In this document: positions 7,185-15,376 of the stretch, piece by piece
Position numbering within the stretch: position 1 is the stretch's first letter
Layout of the letters: every line of letters begins with the position of its first letter
Notes under the pieces: model-generated
What the model was told of the DNA's origin: nothing
What the model saw: the letters and a program-made list of their open reading frames with translations, nothing else
The model's database searches: none
Translations under genes and position numbers: made by a program
Assembly (NCBI GenBank): GCA_958415665.1
Contig: CATYZK010000031.1
Location: forward strand, 1-23,928
Source of the DNA: an uncultured Collinsella sp.
GTDB lineage: Bacteria > Actinomycetota > Coriobacteriia > Coriobacteriales > Coriobacteriaceae
Reading direction: 5' to 3'
Length of the DNA: 23,928 bases

Positions 7185-8204
7185 ATGAGTAACGTTCGCG
7201 TTTGTGTAGACGTTGTGGGCGGAGACGAGAAACCTCAGGTTGTTCTCGATGGTATCGAGGCCGCACTTGCCGCCGATCCCGATATCGAGGTCTTGGCAGC
7301 TGGCCCCGCTGAAATCGTCAATCCCTTTGCTGCTTCCCATGCACGTGTTGAGGCCCTTGAGGCACCCGACGTTATCGCCATGGATGACGATCCCATTCGC
7401 GCCGTGATGACCAAGCGCAAGTCGTCGATCGTGCTGTCGTGCCGCGCCATCAAGAAGGGAAATGCGGACGCGTTCTTCTCCGCCGGCTCGACCGGTGCCA
7501 TGACTGCTGCCGCCACCGCCTATGTGACGCCGTTTAGGTATCAGGCCGAAGGCAAGAAGCAGCCGGTACGTCCCTGTCTGACCAATGCGCTACCCAATCG
7601 CGCCGGCGGTCTGACTGTGCTGTGCGATATGGGCGCCAACCCCGATGTCGAGGTCGATGACATGGTACGTTTTGCCCAGATGGGTAGCGCCTATGCCCGC
7701 GTTGTCCTGGGCATCGAGCACCCCCGCGTGGGCCTGCTCGCCAATGGCACCGAGGACGAGAAGGGTTCCAACTTTACCAAGGCCTGTTTCCCTGCTATGA
7801 AGGCCGCGGTTCCGGGCTTTGTGGGTAACTGCGAAGGCACCGACCTCACCTCGGGCAATTTCGATGTCGTTGTTGCCGACGGTATGTCGGGTAATATCGC
7901 TCTCAAGGCCACTGAGGGCGCTGCCAAGTTTTTGCTGCAGGAACTCAAGGGTGCCTTTATGACCTCGCTCGGCACCAAGATCGCCGCGCTACTCATTAAA
8001 AAGCAGATGCGCGAGATAAAGGCCAAGCTGTCTGGTGACGCCAAGGGCGGCGCGATTCTTTTGGGCTTGCGCGGCGTTGTCCTGATCGGCCATGGCGCCA
8101 CCTCGGTCGAGGCCGTCAAAAACGGTACGCTCGCGGCGGCTGAAGCCGTGCGCGCCGGGCTGGTCGAGAACGTCGCCAACTCCATGGACGGTATCGTTTT
8201 GTAA
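7185..8204 (+). CDS. plsX: Phosphate acyltransferase PlsX
   Basis: PlsX is a peripheral membrane enzyme that interconverts acyl-ACP and acyl-phosphate, supplying PlsY with acyl-phosphate for glycerol-3-phosphate acylation. The 339-residue protein begins with the variant signature VCVDVVGGDEKP (usual form DAMGGD-xxP). It also shows FSAGSTGAMTAAATAYV, LCDMGANPDVE, GLLANGTEDEKGS and the C-terminal GLRGVVLIGHGAT. ATG 7185 is preferred because AAGGAG (7172-7177) lies 7 nt upstream; the in-frame ATG at 7179 would be only 1 nt from it. In Bacillus plsX is followed by fabD-fabG-acpP; here acpP follows directly. Confidence 0.96.
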   Translation: MSNVRVCVDVVGGDEKPQVVLDGIEAALAADPDIEVLAAGPAEIVNPFAASHARVEALEAPDVIAMDDDPIRAVMTKRKSSIVLSCRAIKKGNADAFFSAGSTGAMTAAATAYVTPFRYQAEGKKQPVRPCLTNALPNRAGGLTVLCDMGANPDVEVDDMVRFAQMGSAYARVVLGIEHPRVGLLANGTEDEKGSNFTKACFPAMKAAVPGFVGNCEGTDLTSGNFDVVVADGMSGNIALKATEGAAKFLLQELKGAFMTSLGTKIAALLIKKQMREIKAKLSGDAKGGAILLGLRGVVLIGHGATSVEAVKNGTLAAAEAVRAGLVENVANSMDGIVL

Positions 8205-8249
8205 GAGCGAGTTAGAGCGCTGTTATGCGCTTCGCGGCCTGCGTCGTGG

Positions 8250-8257
8250 GGTAGAAT
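8250..8257 (+). promoter_or_regulatory. Candidate acpP promoter (-10 GGTAGAAT)
   Basis: TAGAAT at 8252-8257 is preceded by GG and lies between plsX and acpP, 72 nt upstream of the acpP ATG. A strong hairpin with a T run lies between it and the gene. No obvious -35 is seen. Confidence 0.45.
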
Positions 8258-8269
8258 CAAAACCGTGTC

Positions 8270-8299
8270 TTGGTGCCGCCCGCGCGGCGCCAATCTTTT
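8270..8299 (+). terminator. Terminator-like hairpin in the acpP leader
   Basis: TTGGTGCCGC (8270-8279) pairs with GCGGCGCCAA (8284-8293) over 10 bp with one T-G pair and a 4-nt loop, followed by TCTTTT. It probably ends plsX transcripts. It lies downstream of the candidate acpP -10 and so may attenuate acpP. Confidence 0.65.
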
Positions 8300-8328
8300 G
8301 GTATTCATGCACTATGAGAGGAAGCGCT

Positions 8329-8571
8329 ATGGACCGCTCCGAAATCTTCGACAAGATCGCCGAGGTCGCTGCTGACGTTCTGGGCGTCGATGTTGCCGAG
8401 ATTAGCGATGAGACCACGTTTGACGATCTCGATGCCAATTCGCTCGAGCGCCTGCAGCTGGTTACGGCTATCGAGGACGAGTTCAACCTCGAGATCGATG
8501 ACGAGACCCTGCTCTCGCTCAACTCTGTCGCCGACGCTGTCGACGCGATCGAAAACGCCAGGGAGGCTTAG
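8329..8571 (+). CDS. acpP: Acyl carrier protein
   Basis: AcpP carries growing fatty acyl chains on a 4'-phosphopantetheine arm. The 80-residue acidic protein has the ACP fold pattern, with the modification site in FDDLDANSLERLQLV. The attachment residue is Ser38. The usual Asp of the DSL motif is Asn37 here, a tolerated but less common variant. The ATG is preceded by GAGAGGAAG. rnc begins 3 nt after the stop, so acpP-rnc are co-transcribed as in many bacteria. Confidence 0.95.
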   Translation: MDRSEIFDKIAEVAADVLGVDVAEISDETTFDDLDANSLERLQLVTAIEDEFNLEIDDETLLSLNSVADAVDAIENAREA

Positions 8572-8574
8572 GTC

Positions 8575-9300
8575 TTGGCTTTATCCGAACGACTTACGCG
8601 CGCCCAGGAGATTCTGGGCCACGAGTTCAATGACAAGGTGCTGCTGCGCGCGGCCCTTACGCATCCTTCGGCCGTCGAAGGCCAGCCAGTCTCGGCAAGC
8701 TACGAGCGTCTTGAGTTCTTGGGTGATTCCATTTTGGGCGCCGTGGTCGCCCGTTCGCTCTTTGAGTCCTATCCGGAGTTTGACGAGGGCAAGCTCACGC
8801 GCCTGAAGGTGTCGCTTGTCTCGGGCGCTACGCTGTCCGAGGTGTCACATGAGCTGGGCATCGACGACATCATTATCTTTGGTGCCTCCGAGACCGGTAC
8901 CGGTGCGCGCGGCCTGCACTCGGCGCTCGAGAACGTCTACGAGTCGCTCGTGGGTGCGCTGTACCTGGATGCCGGCTGGGATGTTGCGGCGGACTTTATC
9001 CATCGTACGCTCAAGCCGCACCTGGCCTCCGAGCGTGCCGAGCACCCCGCGAACCCCAAGTCGTTCTTGCAGGAGTGCGTGCAGGCAGACGGCCACGAGC
9101 CTCCCGCGTATAAGCTGGTCGGCTCCGAGGGCCCCGCGCATGCGCCCACCTTTACCGCTGTGGTGCTCATCGACGGTATTCGCCAGGGCCGCGGCACCGG
9201 TTCCTCCAAGAAGGAGGCCGAGGGAGCCGCTGCGCTCGAGGCACTCGACCGCATGGGCTACACCACCAACGGCGTGATTCTCAACAAGAAGCCTGTTTAA
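8575..9300 (+). CDS. rnc: Ribonuclease III
   Basis: RNase III cleaves double-stranded RNA in rRNA precursors and regulatory RNAs. The 241-residue protein has the nuclease signature ERLEFLGDSILG at residues 44-55, with the acidic residues Glu47 and Asp51. A second catalytic block reads ENVYESLVGALYLDAGW. A C-terminal double-stranded-RNA-binding domain runs from about residue 160 (NPKSFLQECVQADGHEPPAY) to the end. The start is TTG at 8575 with GGGAGG (8561-8566) 8 nt upstream; no better in-frame ATG exists. The gene sits 3 nt from acpP and 10 nt from smc. Confidence 0.96.
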   Translation: MALSERLTRAQEILGHEFNDKVLLRAALTHPSAVEGQPVSASYERLEFLGDSILGAVVARSLFESYPEFDEGKLTRLKVSLVSGATLSEVSHELGIDDIIIFGASETGTGARGLHSALENVYESLVGALYLDAGWDVAADFIHRTLKPHLASERAEHPANPKSFLQECVQADGHEPPAYKLVGSEGPAHAPTFTAVVLIDGIRQGRGTGSSKKEAEGAAALEALDRMGYTTNGVILNKKPV

Positions 9301-9310
9301 GCGAGGAACC

Positions 9311-12300
9311 GTGTATCTCAAGTCCCTCACGCTCAAAGGGTTCAAGTCGTTTGCCGACCGCGCCCATATGTCATTTGAGCCGGGCCTGACCGTCATCGTC
9401 GGTCCCAACGGCTCGGGAAAATCGAACATCTCCGACTCGATTCTGTGGGTCCTGGGCGAGCAGAGCGCCAAGCAGCTGCGCGGCCAGGCCATGGAGGACG
9501 TCATCTTCTCGGGCTCGTCGGCACGCAAGCCGGTGGGTGTCGCCGAGGTCACGCTGGTGCTCGATAACTCGGACCATATGCTGCCCGTCGATTTTGACGA
9601 GGTCGCCATCACCCGCCGCATGTACCGTTCGGGTGAGAGCGAGTATCTCATCAACTCGAGCCCGTGCCGCCTGATGGACATTCAGGACATCCTGCACGAT
9701 TCGGGCCTGGGCAAGGATACGCATTCCATCATCAGCCAGGGCAAGCTCGACGCCATTCTGCAGAGTCGCCCCGAGGAGCGCCGTGCCCTCATCGAGGAGG
9801 CCGCCGGCATCTCCAAGCACAAGCGCCGCAAGGAGCGTGCGCTCAAAAAGATCAAGTCGATGGACGAGCACCTGATGCGTGCCCGCGACATCAATAAGGA
9901 AATTGCCCGTCAACTGCGACCGCTGGAGCGTCAGGTCGATCGTGCGCGCAAGTACAAAGAGCTGTCCTCGCGCGCGAACGAGCTTACGCAGATGCTGGCC
10001 GTCGACGAGCTGCGTTCGCTGCAGTCGCAGTGGAACGACCTGGAGAGCCGCTCCAAGGAAGGCGCCGCCGAGCTGGAGCTTGCGCAGTACCGCATGGGCG
10101 AAAAGGAGCGCGAGCTCGAGAAGCTCCAGGTTATGCTTGAGGAAAAGGGCCTGTTTGTGGGCGACCTAGGCGAGCAGCGCCGCCATATGCAAGATGTGGT
10201 CGGACGCATTAACTCCGATATGCGCCTGCTCGAGGAAAAGGGCCACAACATGGTGTCGCGCCTGTCCGACATGCGTGGGCAGATCTCGAGCTCCGAGCAT
10301 CAGCGTCGTCGCGTGGTCGAGGAGCTCGAGGACGCCCGCGCGCAGCTTGAGGAAGTGACCGGCGCGCATATGCAGGCCCAGGAAGACGTTGACGCCGCCG
10401 GTCCTGCCGCCGCTGAGCTTCATGAGCGTCGCGTTGCGCTCGACAATCAGATTTCTCAGCTTACGCGCGAACAGCGCGATGTGCAGCGCGTGGCCGACAA
10501 CGCCGCGCTCGAACTTGCCAAGGTGAAGGATTCCTTGAGCAATGCCGAGGTCGAGGACAACATGTATGCCTCGCGCCTGGAGCAGATCGACGAGCAACTC
10601 GAGGAGGTCACGGCCTCGCTCGAGAGCCGCCGCGACCGCGCTGAGGAGCTTGAGGGTGCCCTTGATGAGGCGCGCCAGGCCCAGACTGATGCGCGTGAGG
10701 CCACCGAGGCGGCGCGAGCGGCCCTGAAGGACCTACGTGCCCGTGAGAGTGAGGCGCGCAATAAGCTCTCCGAGGTGCGCTCGGAACTTGCCAGCCAAAA
10801 GAAGCTCGATGCCCGCATGGCCGACAGCTCGCCGCTTGTGAGCCGTCTTGTGGGGGCGCTCGGCGATGACATAACGGGTCGCCTGGGTGATGTACTCGAG
10901 GCCCCGCGCGAGCTCGAGGGGTTGGTTGAGCAATTGCTCGCCGGCGATATCGATGCCCTGCTGTTTGACGATACATCCGCGCTTGAGCGCGCCGGACGTG
11001 CCGCCCTGGATCAGAAGAAGGCCTCCGGCGAGGCTCTGCTGGTGGTGCGTGGCGTGAGCGGCTCTGCCGCCGCCGAGGGCGCCGCCGGTACCCGTCTGGT
11101 TGATCGTCTGTCCGTGCGCGCAGGCTACGGTCCCGTCGTCGAGGCGCTGCTCGGCGGCTATTACGTTGTTGATGATTTGGCAGCCGCACTGTCCGCGCCG
11201 GTCGTTGACGGCGTGACTTACGTGACCCCCGATGGCGCCCGCGTGGCCTGCGGCGGCCTGGTGCGCGTGGGGCTCGACGCCGGCGAGGCGTCAGGTGCCT
11301 TGGAGCGCAAGCGCCGTATCCGCGAGCTGGAGGGCCTGGAGCCCGATTTGGCTGCTGTGTTTGAGCATGTGTCGGATCAGGTCGTTGAGGCCAATGCGGC
11401 CGTTGAGGAGGCGCGTGCCGCCGAGGGCGATGCCGCCGGCGAGATCGCCCGTCTTGAGGGCGAGCGCCGCTCCCTGTTGTCCGAGATCGGCCGTCTGGAG
11501 CAAAGCGCCAACAATGCCGAGGTCGAGCGCGTGCGTATTTCCAAGCGTCGCGAGCAGGCTGCCGAGGCCGTTCGCGCTGCGCGCCCGCGCGTGGACGAGC
11601 TCACCCGTTCGCGTGACGAGGCGCGAGCGCAGGCAAGTGACCTGGGTCTTCAGATTGCCGAGGCCAACGACGAACTCGACCGCGTTCGCCGTGACGATTC
11701 CGAGGCTGCCGGCAAGCTCGCCGATGCCAAGGTCCGCCTGGCCCAGACGAGCGAGCGCCTTCGTTCTCTGAAGGGCCGCGTGCCCGATCTGGAGCATCGC
11801 CTGGAGGGCATCGACCGCCGTATCCGCGGAACACGCCAGGCCTCGCGCTCACTCGAGCTGCTGCGCCTGCGCGTCGATCCCATGCACGAGCGCTATTCGG
11901 CCCTGCTGGAGCGCGCGTCAGATTGGGCCGCACGTCTGCGTGACCAGGCCTCTCTGGAGGAGGCGGACTCCGCTTCGCTTAAGAAGACCATCGAGGATGC
12001 CAAGGCAGAGGTTGCCCGCGCTAAGGAGCGGGTCGATACCGCCACCGCCACGCAAAACGAGTTTAAGGTCGCGCGTGGCAAGCTCGAGGTGCAGGTAGAG
12101 GCGGCCATCAAGGCCATTACCGCCGATGGCACCACGGTGCTCGAGGAAGCGCTCATGCTTCCTGCGCCCACCGACCGCGATGCCGCCGAGCGCGAGCTCA
12201 ACCAGCTTGTGCGCCAGATCAACAACCTTGGTCCCGTTAACCAAGTTGCCATGGAGGAGTACGAGCAGCTCAAGCGCCGCGCCGACTACATCGAGGAGCA

Positions 12301-12847
12301 GCTGGCCGATCTGGAGAGCGCGCGCAAGGCGCTCACCAAGATCACGGTGGCCATTGATCGCAAGATGCGCAAGGCCTTCCTGGTGACGTTTGAGAAGGTC
12401 GATGCGAACTTCCGCGAGATTTTCGCTATGCTCTTCCCGGGTGGTCAGGCGCATCTGGAGATGACCGACCCCGAGCATCCGGCCGAGACAGGCATCGAGG
12501 TCGTGGCGCAGCCGCGCGGCAAGCGCATCACCAAGATGATGCTCATGTCGGGCGGCGAGAAGAGTCTGACGGCGCTCGCCCTGCTCTTTGCCGTGTACCG
12601 CACGCGCACGGTGCCGTTCTATGTGCTGGACGAGGTCGAGGCGGCGCTCGACGACGCCAACCTGTCCAAGCTCATCGGCGCCCTCGATGTGCTGCGTTCC
12701 GATACGCAGCTTTTGGTCATTTCGCATCAGCGCCGTACTATGGAGGACGCTGACGTTCTCTATGGCGTCTCGATGCAAGCTGACGGCGTCAGCCGCGTCG
12801 TCTCGCAAAAACTCGATCGCGAAACCGGAAAGGTCGTGAATGCATAA
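9311..12847 (+). CDS. smc: Chromosome segregation protein SMC
   Basis: Smc is the ATPase of the SMC-ScpAB condensin that compacts and resolves sister chromosomes. The 1178-residue protein starts (GTG) with YLKSLTLKGFKSFADR and has Walker A GPNGSGKS at residues 31-38, followed by ILWVLGEQSAKQLRG. Two long coiled-coil arms flank a glycine-containing hinge near the middle. The C-terminal head carries the ABC signature LMSGGEKSLTALALL (residues 1078-1092) and Walker B FYVLDEVEAALDD, with Asp1107 and Glu1108. The length is full for the family. A GAGG lies just before the GTG. The stop overlaps the ftsY ATG (TAATG). The scpA and scpB genes are not in the window. Confidence 0.98.
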   Translation: MYLKSLTLKGFKSFADRAHMSFEPGLTVIVGPNGSGKSNISDSILWVLGEQSAKQLRGQAMEDVIFSGSSARKPVGVAEVTLVLDNSDHMLPVDFDEVAITRRMYRSGESEYLINSSPCRLMDIQDILHDSGLGKDTHSIISQGKLDAILQSRPEERRALIEEAAGISKHKRRKERALKKIKSMDEHLMRARDINKEIARQLRPLERQVDRARKYKELSSRANELTQMLAVDELRSLQSQWNDLESRSKEGAAELELAQYRMGEKERELEKLQVMLEEKGLFVGDLGEQRRHMQDVVGRINSDMRLLEEKGHNMVSRLSDMRGQISSSEHQRRRVVEELEDARAQLEEVTGAHMQAQEDVDAAGPAAAELHERRVALDNQISQLTREQRDVQRVADNAALELAKVKDSLSNAEVEDNMYASRLEQIDEQLEEVTASLESRRDRAEELEGALDEARQAQTDAREATEAARAALKDLRARESEARNKLSEVRSELASQKKLDARMADSSPLVSRLVGALGDDITGRLGDVLEAPRELEGLVEQLLAGDIDALLFDDTSALERAGRAALDQKKASGEALLVVRGVSGSAAAEGAAGTRLVDRLSVRAGYGPVVEALLGGYYVVDDLAAALSAPVVDGVTYVTPDGARVACGGLVRVGLDAGEASGALERKRRIRELEGLEPDLAAVFEHVSDQVVEANAAVEEARAAEGDAAGEIARLEGERRSLLSEIGRLEQSANNAEVERVRISKRREQAAEAVRAARPRVDELTRSRDEARAQASDLGLQIAEANDELDRVRRDDSEAAGKLADAKVRLAQTSERLRSLKGRVPDLEHRLEGIDRRIRGTRQASRSLELLRLRVDPMHERYSALLERASDWAARLRDQASLEEADSASLKKTIEDAKAEVARAKERVDTATATQNEFKVARGKLEVQVEAAIKAITADGTTVLEEALMLPAPTDRDAAERELNQLVRQINNLGPVNQVAMEEYEQLKRRADYIEEQLADLESARKALTKITVAIDRKMRKAFLVTFEKVDANFREIFAMLFPGGQAHLEMTDPEHPAETGIEVVAQPRGKRITKMMLMSGGEKSLTALALLFAVYRTRTVPFYVLDEVEAALDDANLSKLIGALDVLRSDTQLLVISHQRRTMEDADVLYGVSMQADGVSRVVSQKLDRETGKVVNA

Positions 12848-13764
12848 TGGGATTCTTTGACGCTCTCTCTCGCGGACTTGAGCGCAGCCGCGAGGCCCTC
12901 AACGAGGTCTTCTACTTTGGCGGCGAGGTCGACGAGGACTTTTGGGAGGACCTTGAGGATACCCTCGTTATGGGTGACATGGGTGCCGAGGTCGCCATTC
13001 AGGTCTCCGATGACCTGCGCGAGACGGCCGCCAAGAAGAACCTCAAGACCGCCCCGCAGCTCCGTCGCGCCCTGGCCGAGCAGCTCGAGCAGCACTTTGT
13101 GCCTATCGAGCGCGACCCGTTCTCCGACACGCCGAGCTGTGTGCTGTTTGTAGGCATTAACGGTGCCGGCAAGACCACGACGGTCGGCAAGATCGCGAGC
13201 GCCATGGCCGCCCGCGGCAAGAACGTCGTGATCGGCTCTGCCGATACGTTCCGCGCCGCTGCCATCGAGCAGCTCGATGTGTGGGGCCAGCGCGCCGGCG
13301 TTCCCGTCATCAAGCGCGATCGCGGCTCCGACCCGGCAAGTGTTTGCTACGACGTGCTCGACGAGGCCGATAAGCGCGGCAGCGACCTGGTGCTTATCGA
13401 TACCGCCGGCCGTCTGCACACGAGCCCCGAGCTCATGCGCGAGCTTGCCAAGGTGGTCAACGTGACGCGTAAGCGCGCCGCCAATATGGCCGCCGGCCCC
13501 ATGCCCGTCTCGGTCGTCCTCGTAATCGATGCCGCCACCGGCCAGAACGGTCTGAACCAGGCGCTCGAGTTTAACGAGGCACTGGGTCTGGACGGTATCA
13601 TCATGACGAAGCTCGACGGTACGGCAAAGGGCGGCATCGCCATGGCCGTGGCCGAGAAACTCAAGCTCCCGATCCTGCGCGTGGGCGTGGGCGAGCAGGT
13701 CGATGACCTGCAGGAGTTCAATGCCAAAGATTTCTGCCGCGCCCTGGTGGGCGAGTCCAATTAA
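12847..13764 (+). CDS. ftsY: Signal recognition particle receptor FtsY
   Basis: FtsY is the membrane-associated SRP receptor GTPase that docks ribosome-SRP complexes at the Sec translocon. The 305-residue protein contains only the N and G domains. The N domain comes first (EVFYFGGEVDEDFWEDLEDT), then G1 GINGAGKTTTVGKIA from residue 103, DTFRAAAIEQL, DTAGRLHTSPELM and TKLDGTAKGG. The acidic A domain of the E. coli protein is absent, as in many Gram-positive FtsY proteins. The ATG overlaps the smc stop, and ffh follows after 10 nt, so the SRP receptor and its partner GTPase are co-expressed. Confidence 0.97.
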   Translation: MGFFDALSRGLERSREALNEVFYFGGEVDEDFWEDLEDTLVMGDMGAEVAIQVSDDLRETAAKKNLKTAPQLRRALAEQLEQHFVPIERDPFSDTPSCVLFVGINGAGKTTTVGKIASAMAARGKNVVIGSADTFRAAAIEQLDVWGQRAGVPVIKRDRGSDPASVCYDVLDEADKRGSDLVLIDTAGRLHTSPELMRELAKVVNVTRKRAANMAAGPMPVSVVLVIDAATGQNGLNQALEFNEALGLDGIIMTKLDGTAKGGIAMAVAEKLKLPILRVGVGEQVDDLQEFNAKDFCRALVGESN

Positions 13765-13774
13765 GGAGTGACTA

Positions 13775-15259
13775 GTGTTTGATTCCCTGAGCGATCGCCT
13801 CAACGACACATTTGACCGTCTGCGCGGCAAGGGCAAGCTGACCGAGGCCGATATCACCTCGGCCATGCGCGACATCCGCATGGCGCTGCTCGAGGCCGAC
13901 GTTAACTTTAAGGTCGTCAAGGAGTTTGTCGCCAAGACCAAGGAGCGCTGCATGACCGCCGAGGTCATGGAGTCGCTGTCGCCGGCACAAAACGTCGTCA
14001 AGATCGTGCTCGACGAGCTCACCGAGATGCTCGGCTCCACTGAGAGCAAGCTCGTCTTTAGCAACCGTATCCCCAACGTCATCATGCTCGTCGGCCTGCA
14101 GGGCTCCGGTAAGACCACGGCGGCCGTAAAGCTTGCCTACCTGCTCAAGAAGCAGGGCCGCTCGCCGCTGCTCGCCGCGTGCGACGTCTACCGTCCCGCC
14201 GCTGCCGACCAGCTGGCCACGCTTGGCGGAGAGATCGGCGTACCGGTCTTCCGCGGCGACGGTGCACACCCGGTCGACATCGCCAAGGGCGCCATTCAGG
14301 AAGCCGTCGACCACCTGCGCGACGTGGTCATCGTCGATACCGCCGGTCGTTTGCAGATCGACGAACAGATGATGCAGGAAGCCGTGGACATTAAGAAGGC
14401 CGTCAAGCCCGATCAGGTGCTGATGGTCGTCGATGCCATGACCGGCCAGGATATCGTCAACGTCGTCTCGACCTTTGCCGAGCGAACCGACTTTGACGGC
14501 GTGATCATCTCCAAGCTCGACGGCGATGCCCGTGGCGGCGGTGCGCTTTCCGTGCGCCAGGTGACCGGTAAGCCCATCAAGTTCGTGAGCATGGGTGAGA
14601 AACCCGATTCGCTGGAGCCGTTCTATCCCGATCGTATGGCCAAGCGCATTCTGGGCATGGGCGACGTTGTCGGTATTATCGAGAAGGCCCAGGAGGCGGC
14701 CGACGCAGAGCAGCTCGAGGCCGCCGAGCGCATGCTGCGCGAGGGCTTCACCATGAACGACATGCTCGACCAGATGAAAGCCGTCAAGAAGATGGGCGGT
14801 ATGAAGGGCATCCTGGGCATGCTCCCCGGTGGCCAGCGTGCGCTCAACCAGATGGGCGGCAATCTGGACGAGGGCATCTTCGATAAGAACGAGGCCATCA
14901 TCATGTCGATGACCAAGGAGGAGCGCCTGCGCCCCTCCATCATCAACGGTCAGCGCCGTGCCCGCATTGCCAAGGGTGCCGGTGTGACCCCCACTGAGGT
15001 CAACAGCCTTATGAAGCAGTGGGGCGAGATGAACAAGATGATGGGCCGCATGCGCACGATGGCCAATCAGGCACAGGCTGGTGGCAAGAAGGGCAAAAAG
15101 GGTAAGAAGGGCAAGAAGATGCGCATGCCCAATATTCCCGGTCTGGATGCCATGGGTCTGGGCGGCATGGGCGGCCTGGGTGGCTTGGGAACGGGCGGTC
15201 CCAAGTCCGATATGGACCTGCTGCGTCAGATGGAAGCGCAGATGCGCAATAAAAAGTAA
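13775..15259 (+). CDS. ffh: Signal recognition particle protein Ffh (SRP54)
   Basis: Ffh binds signal sequences and the 4.5S/6S RNA and forms a GTPase complex with FtsY. The 494-residue protein has the N domain, G1 GLQGSGKTTAAVKLA from residue 107, DVYRPAAADQL, DTAGRLQID and SKLDGDARGGGAL. The Met-rich M domain follows (TMNDMLDQMKAVKKMGGMKG, ILGMLPG, ERLRPSIINGQRRARIA). The C-terminus is an unusual low-complexity tail: a Lys/Gly repeat (KKGKKGKKGKK) and a Gly/Met-rich stretch, probably reinforcing RNA contact. The start is GTG with AAGGAG (13763-13768). A hairpin follows the stop. Confidence 0.97.
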   Translation: MFDSLSDRLNDTFDRLRGKGKLTEADITSAMRDIRMALLEADVNFKVVKEFVAKTKERCMTAEVMESLSPAQNVVKIVLDELTEMLGSTESKLVFSNRIPNVIMLVGLQGSGKTTAAVKLAYLLKKQGRSPLLAACDVYRPAAADQLATLGGEIGVPVFRGDGAHPVDIAKGAIQEAVDHLRDVVIVDTAGRLQIDEQMMQEAVDIKKAVKPDQVLMVVDAMTGQDIVNVVSTFAERTDFDGVIISKLDGDARGGGALSVRQVTGKPIKFVSMGEKPDSLEPFYPDRMAKRILGMGDVVGIIEKAQEAADAEQLEAAERMLREGFTMNDMLDQMKAVKKMGGMKGILGMLPGGQRALNQMGGNLDEGIFDKNEAIIMSMTKEERLRPSIINGQRRARIAKGAGVTPTEVNSLMKQWGEMNKMMGRMRTMANQAQAGGKKGKKGKKGKKMRMPNIPGLDAMGLGGMGGLGGLGTGGPKSDMDLLRQMEAQMRNKK

Positions 15260-15280
15260 TGGCTCTTTTGAGTTGTGTAT

Positions 15281-15327
15281 GGCGAAGGCCGCCTGAATCG
15301 TATTCCAGGCGGTCTTCGCCGTTCGTT
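15281..15327 (+). terminator. Large hairpin after ffh, probable terminator
   Basis: A 15-bp GC-rich stem (15281-15295 with 15306-15320, one G-T pair) closes a 10-nt loop. It lies 21 nt after the ffh stop, between convergent genes. The T run after it is weak (GTTCGTTT), so termination efficiency is uncertain. Confidence 0.6.
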
Positions 15328-15376
15328 TGCAGGTTGTTGTACACGTGGGAGTGTGCTGGCGGCAGGGTATTTGCCG

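Noticed and set aside
15084..15119. Short repeats of AAG/GGC codons near the end of ffh
   Set aside because: They encode the Lys/Gly-rich tail of Ffh; no array or spacer structure, so not a CRISPR or mobile repeat.
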